Part shown: positions 25,721-35,800 of the stretch, piece after piece
Layout: every line of letters begins with the position of its first letter
Position numbering within the stretch: position 1 is the first letter of the stretch
Assembly (NCBI GenBank): GCA_902518415.1
Contig: CABYGA010000011.1
Span: forward strand, 1 to 42,512
Origin: an uncultured Pelagibacteraceae bacterium
GTDB taxonomy: Bacteria > Pseudomonadota > Alphaproteobacteria > Pelagibacterales > AG-422-B15
Reading direction: 5' to 3'
Length of the DNA: 42,512 nucleotides
Translations under genes and position numbers: made by a program
The notes under the pieces: generated by a model
Told to the model about the DNA's origin: nothing
What the model saw: the letters and a program-made list of their open reading frames with translations, nothing else
Databases searched by the model: none

Positions 25721-27846
25721 AGGTCTAGCAATAATCTATTTACTGAACTCACATTCTCTACTTCAGCAAGAACATTTATTATTTTATCAAGATGCACTAA
25801 GTCATGTACGTCAATTACAAAAATCATATCAAAAAAGTCTTCACCCTTTTCTGATATATTTAAATGTGTAATATTTCCTTTTTCAGTTCCAACAAGAGTA
25901 GCGAGAGTTCCAAGTGACCCTGGTTCGTTTTTCACAGAAACTTTAATTCTGGAAGAAAAAAATTGCTCTGGATCAACGTCTTTCCAGGATGCTGAAATCC
26001 AATCTTCTTTTTTAAATTCTTTATCAATTGCATTGCATTGATTTGAATGAATGAAAATACCTGATTCTGCAGATGTAATTCCTATAATATTTTCATGTGG
26101 CAACGGGAAACAACACTCAGCAAAATGAATTGCAACACCTGGTTGAAAATTACTTATTTCGAGGGGAGTTTTATCCAGTGAATTCGTTTTTCTATATCGA
26201 GAGAAAAATGATAGACGTGATTTTGATTTTATCTTTTCAAGTTCTCTGGGTCTAATATTGCCCTTTCCAATGGATATTAAAAAATCGTCGGGGTTTTTTC
26301 TATTGAATTTCTTTGAATAACCCTCCAGCTCTGCAATAGATATATCTGCATCCTTTTTTAAAATTTTTTGTAAGATTTTCATTCCCAAAGTAACAAACTC
26401 ATCTTTTTCCTGTTTTTTAAAAAATCTTTTTATTGATGATTGAGCTTTTGCAGTCGTAACAATATTTTCCCAGGTTTCTGATGGAGATGGATTTTTAGAT
26501 GTTAAAATTTCAATTTCATCACCATTTTGTAGTTTCGTATATAATGGCTTGGGTTTACCATTAATCTTACATCCCACACACCTATTCCCAATTTCTGAAT
26601 GCAATGCATATGCAAAATCAATTGAATTTGAATTTGAAGGAAGATGAATTAGATCTCCTTTTGGCGTGAAACAAAATACCTGATCTTGAAACATTTCTAA
26701 TTTAGTTGCTTCCATTAACTCCTCAGATGATCCGCCACTATCAAGTATTTCGACTAGATCTCTCAGCCAAGTCACATTTACAGGGTCTGATGAGGAATTA
26801 TCAATTAGGTTATAATTTTCTTTATAACTCCAATGCGCAGCGATGCCTTTATCAGCTACAACATCCATTTCTGTAGTTCTAATTTGCAACTCAACACGTT
26901 GTCTTTCTGGGCCTACGATTGTTGAATGAATTGACTGATAATTATTTATTTTAGGTGTAGAAATATAGTCTTTAAAGGAACCAGGGACCGCAGACCAGCG
27001 ATTATGTATTATTCCCAAAATTCGATAGCAATCATCAATGCTTTTGGTAACAATTCTGAAGGCAAAAATATCTGAAAGTTGCCTAAAGGCGATTTGCTTA
27101 TTTTGCATTTTATTCCAAACAGAGTATAACTTTTTTTCGCGTCCAATTATTTCATAGCCAATTTGGTTTTTGCTTAATAATTCTCCAATTCGTGATTTGA
27201 TCTTATCGGTAAGATTGGATTTATCTTTCTTTAAATACTCTATACGAGTTGATAAAGATGAATAAGCTGATGGATTTAAAATCTGAAATGATAAATCTTC
27301 CAACTCGTCCTTAAATTCGTGCATGCCTAATCTTCCAGCTAATGGAGCATAGATTTCAAGTGTTTCAGATGCTATTCTGTGTCTTCTTTTTTCTTGAGGA
27401 ATAAATTGGATAGTTCTCATGTTGTGCAAACGATCTGCTAACTTTACAAGCAATACTCTTATATCTTTTGACATTGCTAGAATAAGTTTTCGAAAGTTTT
27501 CAGCCTGAAATTTATTTTCAGTATAAGTTTCAATTTTTGATAGCTTTGTAACACCATTTACTAAAACAGCTACTTCATCTCCAAACTTTTCTTTAATCTC
27601 ATGCTCAGTTGCGAGAGTATCTTCTAAAGTATCATGTAATAAGCCTGTGATTATAGTTGATGTATCTAATTTTAAATTTAACAAAATATCAGCTACTGCT
27701 ACTGGGTGAGAAATATATGGATCGCCTGAATATCTTTTTTGGCTTTTATGCGATTCAAGAGCAAATTGATAAGCCTCCTCGATTAGCTTTGAATTCAAGC
27801 CAAAACTACTTTTTTCAGATCTATCTAGCAGTTCGATTTTGCTCAT
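25717..27846 (-). CDS. rsh: Bifunctional (p)ppGpp synthetase/hydrolase (Rel/SpoT family)
   Basis: Controls the stringent response. Domains in order over 709 residues: HD hydrolase (about 24-180; RYSGDPYISHPVAVA, HDTLEDT at 71-77, KLADRLHNMRT), synthetase (about 230-350; GREKKLYSVWNKM, YQSIHSTIVGP, ELQIRT), TGS (about 385-450; CFTPKGDLIHLP), and a C-terminal ACT domain (about 635-709). Both catalytic domains look intact, so a single dual-function Rsh, as in most alphaproteobacteria. The rpoZ gene that often precedes rsh is absent: only 55 bp separate it from folK. Confidence 0.95.
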   Translation of the reverse strand: MSKIELLDRSEKSSFGLNSKLIEEAYQFALESHKSQKRYSGDPYISHPVAVADILLNLKLDTSTIITGLLHDTLEDTLATEHEIKEKFGDEVAVLVNGVTKLSKIETYTENKFQAENFRKLILAMSKDIRVLLVKLADRLHNMRTIQFIPQEKRRHRIASETLEIYAPLAGRLGMHEFKDELEDLSFQILNPSAYSSLSTRIEYLKKDKSNLTDKIKSRIGELLSKNQIGYEIIGREKKLYSVWNKMQNKQIAFRQLSDIFAFRIVTKSIDDCYRILGIIHNRWSAVPGSFKDYISTPKINNYQSIHSTIVGPERQRVELQIRTTEMDVVADKGIAAHWSYKENYNLIDNSSSDPVNVTWLRDLVEILDSGGSSEELMEATKLEMFQDQVFCFTPKGDLIHLPSNSNSIDFAYALHSEIGNRCVGCKINGKPKPLYTKLQNGDEIEILTSKNPSPSETWENIVTTAKAQSSIKRFFKKQEKDEFVTLGMKILQKILKKDADISIAELEGYSKKFNRKNPDDFLISIGKGNIRPRELEKIKSKSRLSFFSRYRKTNSLDKTPLEISNFQPGVAIHFAECCFPLPHENIIGITSAESGIFIHSNQCNAIDKEFKKEDWISASWKDVDPEQFFSSRIKVSVKNEPGSLGTLATLVGTEKGNITHLNISEKGEDFFDMIFVIDVHDLVHLDKIINVLAEVENVSSVNRLLLDL

Positions 27847-27901
27847 AATGCACTTTTAATCATACATTATTCATGAAGTGAAGTATTAAATAATTCCCCG
27901 A

Positions 27902-28420
27902 TTAAAGATATTCCTTGAGCTTATATAGCTTACTGCTAGATCTTAAGCTTTTTGCAAGACTCATAATTGTACTGTTTTTTTTAATGTGCACCCAGTTAGG
28001 ACATATATCGCTCATTGGCCTTAATACAAAATCTCTCTCTATTAATTTAGGATGCGGGATTTCTAAATAATTTATATGGTCTTTAATAAAGAAATTAATA
28101 AATGGTTTTGCCATTAATATATCTAAATCACACGTTCTTGATGTATTTTTTTTGTAAGCATTTCGGCCTGTCATTCGCTCAATCTTCTTAAGACAATTTA
28201 GTAAAATTAGTGGCTTCTGAATGGTTTGAACCATGATAGCCGCATTAATAAAATTGTCTGCAGCAGATAAAAAATTCTGAGGCGCAGATGAATATAAATA
28301 TGATTTTTTTAATATTTTTATATTATTTTTTTCTAATTCTAACATTGCAAACTTTAATGTCTGAAGTTTATCACCATACTTTGATGGAATATTAGAGCCT
28401 AAACCAATTATATAAATCAT
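27902..28420 (-). CDS. folK: 2-amino-4-hydroxy-6-hydroxymethyldihydropteridine pyrophosphokinase
   Basis: Activates the pterin for folate synthesis. Motifs: YIIGLGSNIP at the start, LYSSAPQNF, NFINAAI, and the ATP/Mg loop RTCDLDILM with IPHPKLIERDFVLRPM. Start is ATG 28420, which shares its A with the smpB stop (TAATG); a nine-codon upstream extension from TTG at 28447 falls inside smpB and is not family-like. Corrected length 172, slightly longer than E. coli FolK owing to a C-terminal tail. Confidence 0.93.
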   Translation of the reverse strand: MIYIIGLGSNIPSKYGDKLQTLKFAMLELEKNNIKILKKSYLYSSAPQNFLSAADNFINAAIMVQTIQKPLILLNCLKKIERMTGRNAYKKNTSRTCDLDILMAKPFINFFIKDHINYLEIPHPKLIERDFVLRPMSDICPNWVHIKKNSTIMSLAKSLRSSSKLYKLKEYL

Positions 28421-28854
28421 TATAATTTTTTTCTTTCTCTGACCCAATCTTTTCTTTTCTTAGCATCCCTTTTGTCATGTATTTTTTTTCCTTTTGCTAA
28501 AGCAATTTCAAGTTTTGCGATACCCTTTTTATTAAAATAAATTTTTAGAGGCACTAAAGTTAGAGATTCTTTATTTAACTTGCCAATTATTTTTTGAATT
28601 TCTTTTCTATTTAATAATAATTTTCTAGGACGATTCTCTATATGATTTAAGTATGATGCATTCGAATACTTTGAAAAATGAGAGTTAATTAAAAATATTT
28701 CGTTATCCTCTTCACGCGCGTATGATTCAGCGATTTCAACTCGGCCATTGCGAAGTGATTTAATTTCGCTTCCTTGCAATTGAATGCCAGCCTCAAATAA
28801 TTCAATAAAAGAGTAATTGTATCTAGCTTTTCTATTTTGGACTGCTATTTGCAA
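28420..28854 (-). CDS. smpB: SsrA-binding protein SmpB
   Basis: Brings tmRNA to stalled ribosomes. The 144-residue protein starts [16 protein letters not shown], followed by [18 protein letters not shown] and a basic tail ([12 protein letters not shown]). The only start that keeps the conserved N-terminus is TTG at 28854, two bases after the dapA stop, so it is probably translated by coupling. The tmRNA gene is not in this window. Confidence 0.95.
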   Translation of the reverse strand: MQIAVQNRKARYNYSFIELFEAGIQLQGSEIKSLRNGRVEIAESYAREEDNEIFLINSHFSKYSNASYLNHIENRPRKLLLNRKEIQKIIGKLNKESLTLVPLKIYFNKKGIAKLEIALAKGKKIHDKRDAKKRKDWVRERKKL

Positions 28855-28856
28855 GA

Positions 28857-29729
28857 TTATATCAACGAAGCGTGTTTTAATGCTTTATCAACTAAGACTT
28901 TTGTCTCATCAGAAATTAAAGTAAGGGGCAGCCGTATCTCTTCACCACAAAGACCTAACTTAGATGCCGCATATTTTACTGGTCCAGGGCTCGACTCAAC
29001 AAAAAGAGCATGATGAATAGGCATCAATTTATCATTTATCTTTGCCGCTTCTGCAAAGTCTTTACTCAGACAAAGTTGCATAAATTGGGAACATAATTTA
29101 GGTGCAATATTTGATGTTACCGATATTGATCCATGTCCACCATAAGTCATAAAAGCAAGCGTTGTGGCATCATCTCCAGTAAGTTGATTGAAGTTTTCAC
29201 CTATAACAGTTTTAGATTCAAACACTCTAGGTATATTAGAAGTAGCATCTTTAACTCCAACTATATTTTCAATCTTAAATAAACTCTTCATTGTTTCAGT
29301 AGACATATCAACAATTGATCTACCTGGAATATTATAAATTATAATAGGTAACTTTGTGCTTTTGCTAATAGCCTCAAAATGACTGTATAAGCCTTTTTGA
29401 GTCGGCTTATTGTAATAAGGTGTTACAACGAGAGCGGCATCCGCTCCCGCACTTTCTGCATGTCGCGTTAAATCAATTGCTTCTTCTGTATTATTTGATC
29501 CTGTTCCAGCAATTATTGGAACTCTTTTATCTGCTTGTTGCACACACAGCTCAACAGCGAGTTTATGCTCTTCATGACTGAGCGTAGGTGATTCACCCGT
29601 CGTACCAACAGGAACAAGTCCATGTATTCCCTCAGAAATTTGAAAGTCAATAAATGATCTAAATGACTCTTCGTCTATTTGACCTCCTTTAAAAGGAGTA
29701 ATTAATGCAGTATGGGCACCTTTGAACAT
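28857..29729 (-). CDS. dapA: 4-hydroxy-tetrahydrodipicolinate synthase
   Basis: First committed step of lysine and meso-diaminopimelate synthesis, from pyruvate and aspartate semialdehyde. Schiff-base lysine K160 (GVKDAT), Tyr132 in [17 protein letters not shown] with the threonine pair, and [12 protein letters not shown]. Length 290 is standard. It is the first gene of the 13-kb minus-strand block ending in the dehydrogenase at 16658, and is divergent from the lytic transglycosylase, as in many alphaproteobacteria. Confidence 0.95.
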   Translation of the reverse strand: MFKGAHTALITPFKGGQIDEESFRSFIDFQISEGIHGLVPVGTTGESPTLSHEEHKLAVELCVQQADKRVPIIAGTGSNNTEEAIDLTRHAESAGADAALVVTPYYNKPTQKGLYSHFEAISKSTKLPIIIYNIPGRSIVDMSTETMKSLFKIENIVGVKDATSNIPRVFESKTVIGENFNQLTGDDATTLAFMTYGGHGSISVTSNIAPKLCSQFMQLCLSKDFAEAAKINDKLMPIHHALFVESSPGPVKYAASKLGLCGEEIRLPLTLISDETKVLVDKALKHASLI

Positions 29730-29809
29730 ACATTACTTTAACACTTTTAATTATTTAAAAAAACATAAATCATAAATATACTCGCCTTCAAAACAACAAT
29801 CTTATTCTT
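29730..29809. promoter_or_regulatory. Divergent promoter region dapA / slt
   Basis: Eighty bases, almost all A+T, between divergent starts. On the minus strand TTGAAG (29785-29790) and TTATGT, 17 bases further on, could be the dapA promoter. On the plus strand no convincing pair of hexamers is seen. In such AT-rich DNA these matches arise easily. Confidence 0.3.
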
Positions 29810-31924
29810 GTGAAAAAAAACTTTATTTTACTATTATCATTCTTTTTTTTTAGCCTTTCATTTGCCAATGCTGAAATCTTTCCACAAAAAAGAGATATAG
29901 GCTTTATTAATTATCAGTCAGTCAACTTTTCATATCCCACTAAAAGACCTACTCAGCCTGAGTTATCTCAACTTCTTAGCAATAAAGATGTTGAATTATT
30001 TAAGTTGGCACTTGATAAAGCTGATGCTTATAAGTGGGATCGAGTTATAGGAATACAAAGCAATATTCAAAATGAAACAGCAAGGGACACACTTGAATGG
30101 CTAAAATATTATAATGGAGCTAATAATCTTACTTTTACTAATTATCTAGATTACATAGATCAAAATAATGATTGGCCTGAAATTGAAAAAATAAAAATTA
30201 AAAGCGAGTCAAAGATATCATTCAAAGAAAATCATCAATTAATAATAAACCATTTTAAAAAAAATGAACCTAAGACTGGTTGGGGCAATATTTATTATGG
30301 AAACGCTCTCTTGAATAACGGAGAAATTGAAAAAGGGAAAAAATATATTATTCAAGGTTATACTGGTGGGAGCTTCTCAAGAAAAGAACAATCTCAAATA
30401 TTAAAAAACTTTAAAACGATTTTAGAAGAAAATCATCATAAAAAAAGAATCGAGCAGCTTCTTTGGAATGGCAAATATAGAACAGCATCAAGACTTGTTA
30501 AGTATGTAAATATAGATTATCAAAAATTATTTGAGGCACGAATTGGTTTAATTTCTTTTGCTGGAGGAGTAGATGATTTGATCAAAAAAGTTCCAGATCA
30601 ATTAAAATCTGATCCAGGACTTGTTTATGACAGGATACATTGGAGAATTAAAAAAAGAAAATATGATAGTGCATTGAATCTCTTATTAGAAATTAACAAT
30701 ACTGACTCAAGTAAATTAGTCAGGCCGGATAAATTTTGGGGAAAGAAAAACTTCTTGATAAGAAAACTCATCGATAGGCATGAGTATAATACAGCTTACA
30801 AGTTATCCATAAACCATGGTCTAAAAGAAAATAAAGATATAGCTGAAGCAGAATGGATGGCGGGCTGGATAAGTCTAACTTTTTTAGAAAACCCCGAATC
30901 TGCATATCTACATTTCAAAGAAATTTGGGATGTATCTTCGAGACCAATTTCAAAAGCAAGAGCTGCTTATTGGATGGGGAACTCTCTCGATGCATTGGGT
31001 AAAACTGATGACGCTCAAAAAGAATATTTAAAAGCTTCGAAATATAGCTTAACTTTTTATGGCCAGCTTGCAGCATCAAAACTGAATAAAAAGATTTTAT
31101 TTTCTCCCAAACTGACCCGTAAAGAGAATATTTCATCTGAAAAGCAAGAAATATCTAATAGTGTCTACCTTGCTATTTCATTGCTAAATGAATTTGATAA
31201 ATCGAAACTCGTAAAAAAATTTATATGGGATTTAGCTGATCGAGAAAATTTAAATACTGCGACTAAGTCTGTTAGAATCGCAAACGAGTTAGGCAGAAAA
31301 GATTTTGCAGTGCAAGCTGGTAAGATTTTATATTATAATCATGTTCTTCTTGACCCATTAAGTTTTCCTGAAGTTGAAAGACCTAAATTTGATAAAATTA
31401 TATTTCCACCTCAAAGTTTAATACACTCTGTCACCAGGCAAGAAAGTCAATTCGATCCCCAGGCAGGCAGTTATGCAGGTGCTAAGGGCTTGATGCAATT
31501 AATGCCATACACTGCAAAGAGAGTATCTAAAGGACTTAAGTTGGAGTATACAAAAAGTAAACTTACTGAAGACCCAAAATATAATGTAATTTTAGGAAGT
31601 GCTTACTTAGACAAACTACTATCTAATTATAATGGTTCATACATATTATCGCTTGCTGCATATAATGCAGGCGAGTCTCGTGTTTCGCGATGGATTAAAA
31701 AATACGGCGACCCAAGAAAAGACGACATTACAAGCGAAGACTGGATAGAATTAATTCCATTTAAAGAAACAAGAAATTATGTGCAAAGAGTTATGGAAAA
31801 TATTCAAGTGTATGAATTTATTGAGAATGATCTTTTACCTGTTGAGTATACTCTTAACTTAAATTTAAATAGAGCCTACACAGGCGGTAAAACAGTTATC
31901 AAGCCAACAAAAAAACAAATATAA
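29810..31924 (+). CDS. slt: Soluble lytic murein transglycosylase (Slt70-like)
   Basis: Periplasmic enzyme cleaving peptidoglycan glycan strands to 1,6-anhydro ends. An N-terminal signal peptide (residues 1-21, ending FANA) is followed by a long helical superhelix (about 60-520) and a C-terminal SLT domain with the catalytic glutamate E545 in VTRQESQFDP, then GAKGLMQLMP and LSLAAYNAGESRV. Start is GTG at 29810, the only start that gives an intact signal peptide; no Shine-Dalgarno is visible. It ends nine bases before the converging tRNA-Ser, with no separate terminator. Confidence 0.92.
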   Translation: MKKNFILLLSFFFFSLSFANAEIFPQKRDIGFINYQSVNFSYPTKRPTQPELSQLLSNKDVELFKLALDKADAYKWDRVIGIQSNIQNETARDTLEWLKYYNGANNLTFTNYLDYIDQNNDWPEIEKIKIKSESKISFKENHQLIINHFKKNEPKTGWGNIYYGNALLNNGEIEKGKKYIIQGYTGGSFSRKEQSQILKNFKTILEENHHKKRIEQLLWNGKYRTASRLVKYVNIDYQKLFEARIGLISFAGGVDDLIKKVPDQLKSDPGLVYDRIHWRIKKRKYDSALNLLLEINNTDSSKLVRPDKFWGKKNFLIRKLIDRHEYNTAYKLSINHGLKENKDIAEAEWMAGWISLTFLENPESAYLHFKEIWDVSSRPISKARAAYWMGNSLDALGKTDDAQKEYLKASKYSLTFYGQLAASKLNKKILFSPKLTRKENISSEKQEISNSVYLAISLLNEFDKSKLVKKFIWDLADRENLNTATKSVRIANELGRKDFAVQAGKILYYNHVLLDPLSFPEVERPKFDKIIFPPQSLIHSVTRQESQFDPQAGSYAGAKGLMQLMPYTAKRVSKGLKLEYTKSKLTEDPKYNVILGSAYLDKLLSNYNGSYILSLAAYNAGESRVSRWIKKYGDPRKDDITSEDWIELIPFKETRNYVQRVMENIQVYEFIENDLLPVEYTLNLNLNRAYTGGKTVIKPTKKQI

Positions 31925-31932
31925 GTAAAATA

Positions 31933-32026
31933 TGGCGGAGAGAGAGGGATTCGAACCCTCGGTACGGGTATAAGCCCGCACAACTCCTTAGCAGGGAGCC
32001 GGTTTCAACCACTCACCCATCTCTCC
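31933..32026 (-). tRNA. tRNA-Ser (anticodon GCU)
   Basis: Read on the minus strand, 5' GGAGAGA pairs with TCTCTCC at the 3' end, followed by discriminator G and an encoded CCA (31935-31933). The anticodon loop is CTGCTAA between GCTCC/GGAG arms, giving anticodon GCU (codons AGC/AGU). A long variable arm (GCGGGCTTATACCCGT) identifies the serine class, and the T-loop is GGTTCGAATCC. It lies 36 bases after the gatB stop on the same strand and may be cotranscribed. Confidence 0.95.
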
Positions 32027-32062
32027 GATAAATAGATTAGTACTATAAATATTCTAAATAAT

Positions 32063-33493
32063 CTAAGTATTTAATTTACTTTTTAAAAGCTCATTTAAAA
32101 CTTTTGGATTTGCTTTTCCTTTTGACAGCTTCATAGCCTCACCTACAAAAAAACCAAACAGTTTATCTTTTCCATTCTTGTACTTTTCAACATTTTCTGC
32201 ATTTGAAGATATAACATTATCAACTAATTTTTCTAGTTCGCCTTCATCACTTATCTGAGACAATCCTTTTTCATTTATAATATTATTAGCACTTTCTCCT
32301 GTCTCGCACATTTCCTCAAATATGTCTTTTGCCTGACGACTCGAAATTTTACCACTATCAATATTGTCAATTAATTCACCTAAATGATTAGGTGATATAG
32401 GACTCTCATCAATAGATAGGTTTTTTTTATTTAAAACAGAAAAAAGTTCACTAGTTACCCATGTTGTAACAAGTTTGGGATTTCGATCTTTAACAACCTT
32501 TTCATAATAATCACTTGTTGATTTGTCAGATACAATAACACTCGAATCATATTCACTAAGACTATATTCTCTAATAAATCTTTCTTTTTTCTGATCAGGC
32601 AATTCTGGAATGGAACTTCTTATTTTTTTAATCCAATCATCCTCAAGAATAAGGGGTAATAAATCTGGGTCAGGAAAATATCTATAATCATGCGCGTCCT
32701 CTTTTGATCGCATTGATCTTGTTTCTCCAGAGTCAATATTATACAACCTAGTTTCTTGAATAATATTTTCACCTGACTCGATTAATTTAATTTGTCTTTT
32801 TGCTTCATAAATAATTGCTGAATGAATATATTTAAACGAATTCAAATTTTTGATCTCACACCTTGTACCTAAATCGTCCCCTGGTTTATTCACAGATACA
32901 TTCACATCAGCTCTCAATGAACCTTGTTCCATATTGCCATCACAAGTATCTAGGTAACGCAATATAGAACGCACCTTCTTTACATATTCCACAGCTTCTT
33001 CAGGTGACTTCATATCAGGCATAGAAACAATTTCCATTAAAGCGATACCAGAGCGATTTAAATCAACAAAAGTTAGGTTTGGATCTTGATCATGCAAACT
33101 CTTTCCTGCATCTTGTTCAAGGTGCAGCCGTTCAATACCAACTTTTTTTGACTGACCATCTGTCTCAATTTCAATAAATCCATTACCTACAATAGGATCC
33201 TTAAATTGGGATATTTGATATCCTTGAGGTAAATCTTGGTAAAAATAATTTTTACGATCAAAAATAGATTTTTTATTAATTTGAGCATTTAATCCAATCC
33301 CTGACCGCACAGCTTGCTCAACGCAAAACTTATTAATTACGGGCAACATACCAGGCATAGCTGCGTCCACAAGACTGACTTGACTATTTGGACCTGAACC
33401 AAATTCAGTTGAGGAGGAAGAAAATAATTTAGATTTTGACTTTACTTGAGCGTGAATTTCAATTCCAATTACTAATTCCCAGCCACTAATCAT
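32063..33493 (-). CDS. gatB: Aspartyl/glutamyl-tRNA(Asn/Gln) amidotransferase subunit B
   Basis: Subunit of GatCAB that recognises and phosphorylates misacylated Glu-tRNA(Gln) or Asp-tRNA(Asn). Motifs: [12 protein letters not shown] at the start, [28 protein letters not shown] and [15 protein letters not shown]; a GatB/YqeY C-terminal domain with [10 protein letters not shown]. Start is ATG 33493, overlapping the gatA stop (ATGA); an in-frame GTG at 33502 is less likely. Length 476 is normal. Confidence 0.96.
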   Translation of the reverse strand: MISGWELVIGIEIHAQVKSKSKLFSSSSTEFGSGPNSQVSLVDAAMPGMLPVINKFCVEQAVRSGIGLNAQINKKSIFDRKNYFYQDLPQGYQISQFKDPIVGNGFIEIETDGQSKKVGIERLHLEQDAGKSLHDQDPNLTFVDLNRSGIALMEIVSMPDMKSPEEAVEYVKKVRSILRYLDTCDGNMEQGSLRADVNVSVNKPGDDLGTRCEIKNLNSFKYIHSAIIYEAKRQIKLIESGENIIQETRLYNIDSGETRSMRSKEDAHDYRYFPDPDLLPLILEDDWIKKIRSSIPELPDQKKERFIREYSLSEYDSSVIVSDKSTSDYYEKVVKDRNPKLVTTWVTSELFSVLNKKNLSIDESPISPNHLGELIDNIDSGKISSRQAKDIFEEMCETGESANNIINEKGLSQISDEGELEKLVDNVISSNAENVEKYKNGKDKLFGFFVGEAMKLSKGKANPKVLNELLKSKLNT

Positions 33494-34965
33494 TTTTGCC
33501 ACCAGTTTTTAGGTACAGACTCATAATTAACAGTATCTTGGACATTTTTTGCAATATTTAATAACTTTTGTTCCTCAAAAGAATTTGTAATTAATTGAAG
33601 GCCAATTGGTAAATCATTTTCATCATTGGCAAAAGGAATTGATATTGCCGGTATACCAGCAAGATTGATAGGAACCGTGAAAATGTCATTTAAATATGTT
33701 TGAACAGGATCAGTTGGTTCATTTTCAATCTCGAATGCTGTTGATGGAGTTGATGGAGTTAAGATCGCATCAACTTTTTCAAAAGCTTGATTAAAATCAC
33801 TCTTAATTAATGACCTTATCTTTTGAGCCTTGATATAATATGCATCATAGTAACCAGAAGATAAAACATAAGTTCCTATTAATATCCTTCTTTTTACTTC
33901 ATCTCCGAAACCAACAGATCTAGTTTTCTCATACATTTCAATAAGATTTTTACCTTCTTCTCTAATTCCGTATTTAACGCCATCATATCTTGCAAGGTTA
34001 GACGAAGCTTCAGCTGGAGCAATGATATAATAAGTTGGCAATGCGTCCATTGTATGCGGAAGGCTCATATCAATCAATTCAGCGCCATTAGATTGAAGCA
34101 ATTTCTTACAATCATCCCATGCTTTTTGAGTGCTTAAAGGGAGGTCGTCACTTTTAAATTCGCTTGGAATACCAATTTTCATTCCTTTAACCGAACTATT
34201 TAAATTATCTAAGAAGTTTTCTTTTTCTTTTGTAGATGAAGTTGAGTCTTTAGGGTCGTGTCCTGCAATAATTTCAAATAATGCAGCCGCGTCCTCAACA
34301 GTTTTAGTTATTGGACCAGCTTGATCCAGTGATGATGCAAAAGCTATTGTACCCCACCTTGAAACTCTTCCATAAGTTGGCTTTAATCCTACAGTTCCCG
34401 TAAATGAAGCTGGCTGTCTGATTGAACCTCCTGTGTCAGTTCCTAGAGATGCAACACATAAATCAGCTGCAACTGCCGCTGCTGATCCTCCTGATGATCC
34501 CCCTGGTACTAGTTTTGCATCTGATTTGTTAGACTTCCATGGATTTGTGACAGGACCATAATAACTTGTTTTATTTGTTGAGCCCATTGCAAACTCATCA
34601 CAGTTTAATTTGCCTAAGCTGACTAAACCTGCATCAATACAATTTTGAGTAACAGTAGACTCATATGATGGTATAAAGTTTGATAATATTCTACTAGAAG
34701 CTGTTGTTTTAATATTCTTAGTACAGAATAAGTCTTTGACTCCTATAGGTATACCGTCAAACCGGCTTTTTAGTTTTCCCTGTTGACGTCTTAGATCAGA
34801 TTTTTCAGCTTCATCTAGAGCTTGCTCTGCTGAAACAGTATTAAAGCAATTAAGTTCATCTGCTTCTTTAATTTTTTCTAAATAAATCTTTGTAAGTTCA
34901 ACTGATGTAGTTTCACTTGTTTCAAGAAGACTGCCTGCCTCTATAAAATTTAAATTTCTTTTCAT
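33490..34965 (-). CDS. gatA: Glutamyl-tRNA(Gln) amidotransferase subunit A
   Basis: Glutaminase subunit of GatCAB; releases ammonia for the amidation. The amidase signature is complete: K77 in [11 protein letters not shown]157 in [14 protein letters not shown] and the nucleophile S181 in [11 protein letters not shown]. Start is ATG 34965, five bases after the gatC stop; a longer frame begins at TTG 34977 inside gatC and is unlikely. Corrected length 491. Confidence 0.96.
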   Translation of the reverse strand: MKRNLNFIEAGSLLETSETTSVELTKIYLEKIKEADELNCFNTVSAEQALDEAEKSDLRRQQGKLKSRFDGIPIGVKDLFCTKNIKTTASSRILSNFIPSYESTVTQNCIDAGLVSLGKLNCDEFAMGSTNKTSYYGPVTNPWKSNKSDAKLVPGGSSGGSAAAVAADLCVASLGTDTGGSIRQPASFTGTVGLKPTYGRVSRWGTIAFASSLDQAGPITKTVEDAAALFEIIAGHDPKDSTSSTKEKENFLDNLNSSVKGMKIGIPSEFKSDDLPLSTQKAWDDCKKLLQSNGAELIDMSLPHTMDALPTYYIIAPAEASSNLARYDGVKYGIREEGKNLIEMYEKTRSVGFGDEVKRRILIGTYVLSSGYYDAYYIKAQKIRSLIKSDFNQAFEKVDAILTPSTPSTAFEIENEPTDPVQTYLNDIFTVPINLAGIPAISIPFANDENDLPIGLQLITNSFEEQKLLNIAKNVQDTVNYESVPKNWWQK

Positions 34966-34969
34966 GATT

Positions 34970-35257
34970 TTATTCAATTACTTTTGGTACAGAAAAAAAG
35001 TCTAATTCTTTCTGTGGAGCATTTTCTAATATTTCATTGGCTGTATTCACGTCCGAGGCAATATCTTCTCTCATAACCAACGATTGATCTAACGAGTTAG
35101 AAGTCGGATCAACATTTTCTGTATCAATGCTTTTTAATCTGTCAATAAACTCTATGATTGAACCAAGATCTGAAGATAATGATTTTAACTTACTCTCATC
35201 AATCTGAATTTTTGATAGCTTTCCTAATTTGTAAAGACTGTCTTTATCAAATTTCAT
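34970..35257 (-). CDS. gatC: Glutamyl-tRNA(Gln) amidotransferase subunit C
   Basis: Small stabilising subunit (95 aa) that wraps around GatA. It shows the family pattern LGKLSKIQIDESKLKSL near the start, then IIEFIDRLKSIDTENVDP and VMREDIASD. First gene of gatC-gatA-gatB. It is divergent from ruvX with 48 bp between, the standard alphaproteobacterial arrangement. Confidence 0.93.
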   Translation of the reverse strand: MKFDKDSLYKLGKLSKIQIDESKLKSLSSDLGSIIEFIDRLKSIDTENVDPTSNSLDQSLVMREDIASDVNTANEILENAPQKELDFFSVPKVIE

Positions 35258-35305
35258 ATTTTCTCATATATAAGGTTTAAACATTCTATGATATACATAT
35301 AAAAA

Positions 35306-35800
35306 ATGCTTAATTCAACAAACAAAGTAGACGATTTACATGAATTCAAACCATTTCTTTTGAATCAAAAAAGAATAATGGGATTAGATATGGGTAAAAA
35401 AAGGATAGGTGTTTCAATCTCAACTCATAGTCTAGATGGCGCCTTGCCTTTAAGAACTATCAGTGAAGATAAATTTAGCAATATTATTGATATACTAAAA
35501 AGTATTATCTCAGAATATAATATAATGGGAATTATATTTGGGCTTCCAAAGAACATGGATGGAACTGAAGGGAGAAGTGCACAGTCTGTAAAAGATAAAG
35601 CAGAAAAAATGTGCAGTGAAATAAACATCAAATATGCATTTTGGGACGAAAGACTTTCTACCGTTGCTGTTGAGAGAAATTATGAGAAAAATGAAAAAAG
35701 CAGATCAAAAAAAAAACAGGCTAAAAAAGACATTGATAACTTAGCCGCAGCATTTATCTTAGAAGGCGCGATAAATTATATAATGAAAAGCAAGTATTGA
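35306..35800 (+). CDS. ruvX: Putative Holliday junction resolvase / pre-16S rRNA nuclease YqgF
   Basis: RNase H-like fold nuclease that in E. coli completes 16S rRNA 5' end processing. Motifs: MGLDMGKKRIGVSIS (catalytic Asp), IIFGLPKNMDGTEG, and WDERLSTVAVER with a final DNLAAAFILEGAI. The 164 residues include about 24 extra at the N-terminus, common in alphaproteobacteria. Its stop overlaps the pyrB start (TGATG). Confidence 0.92.
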   Translation: MLNSTNKVDDLHEFKPFLLNQKRIMGLDMGKKRIGVSISTHSLDGALPLRTISEDKFSNIIDILKSIISEYNIMGIIFGLPKNMDGTEGRSAQSVKDKAEKMCSEINIKYAFWDERLSTVAVERNYEKNEKSRSKKKQAKKDIDNLAAAFILEGAINYIMKSKY

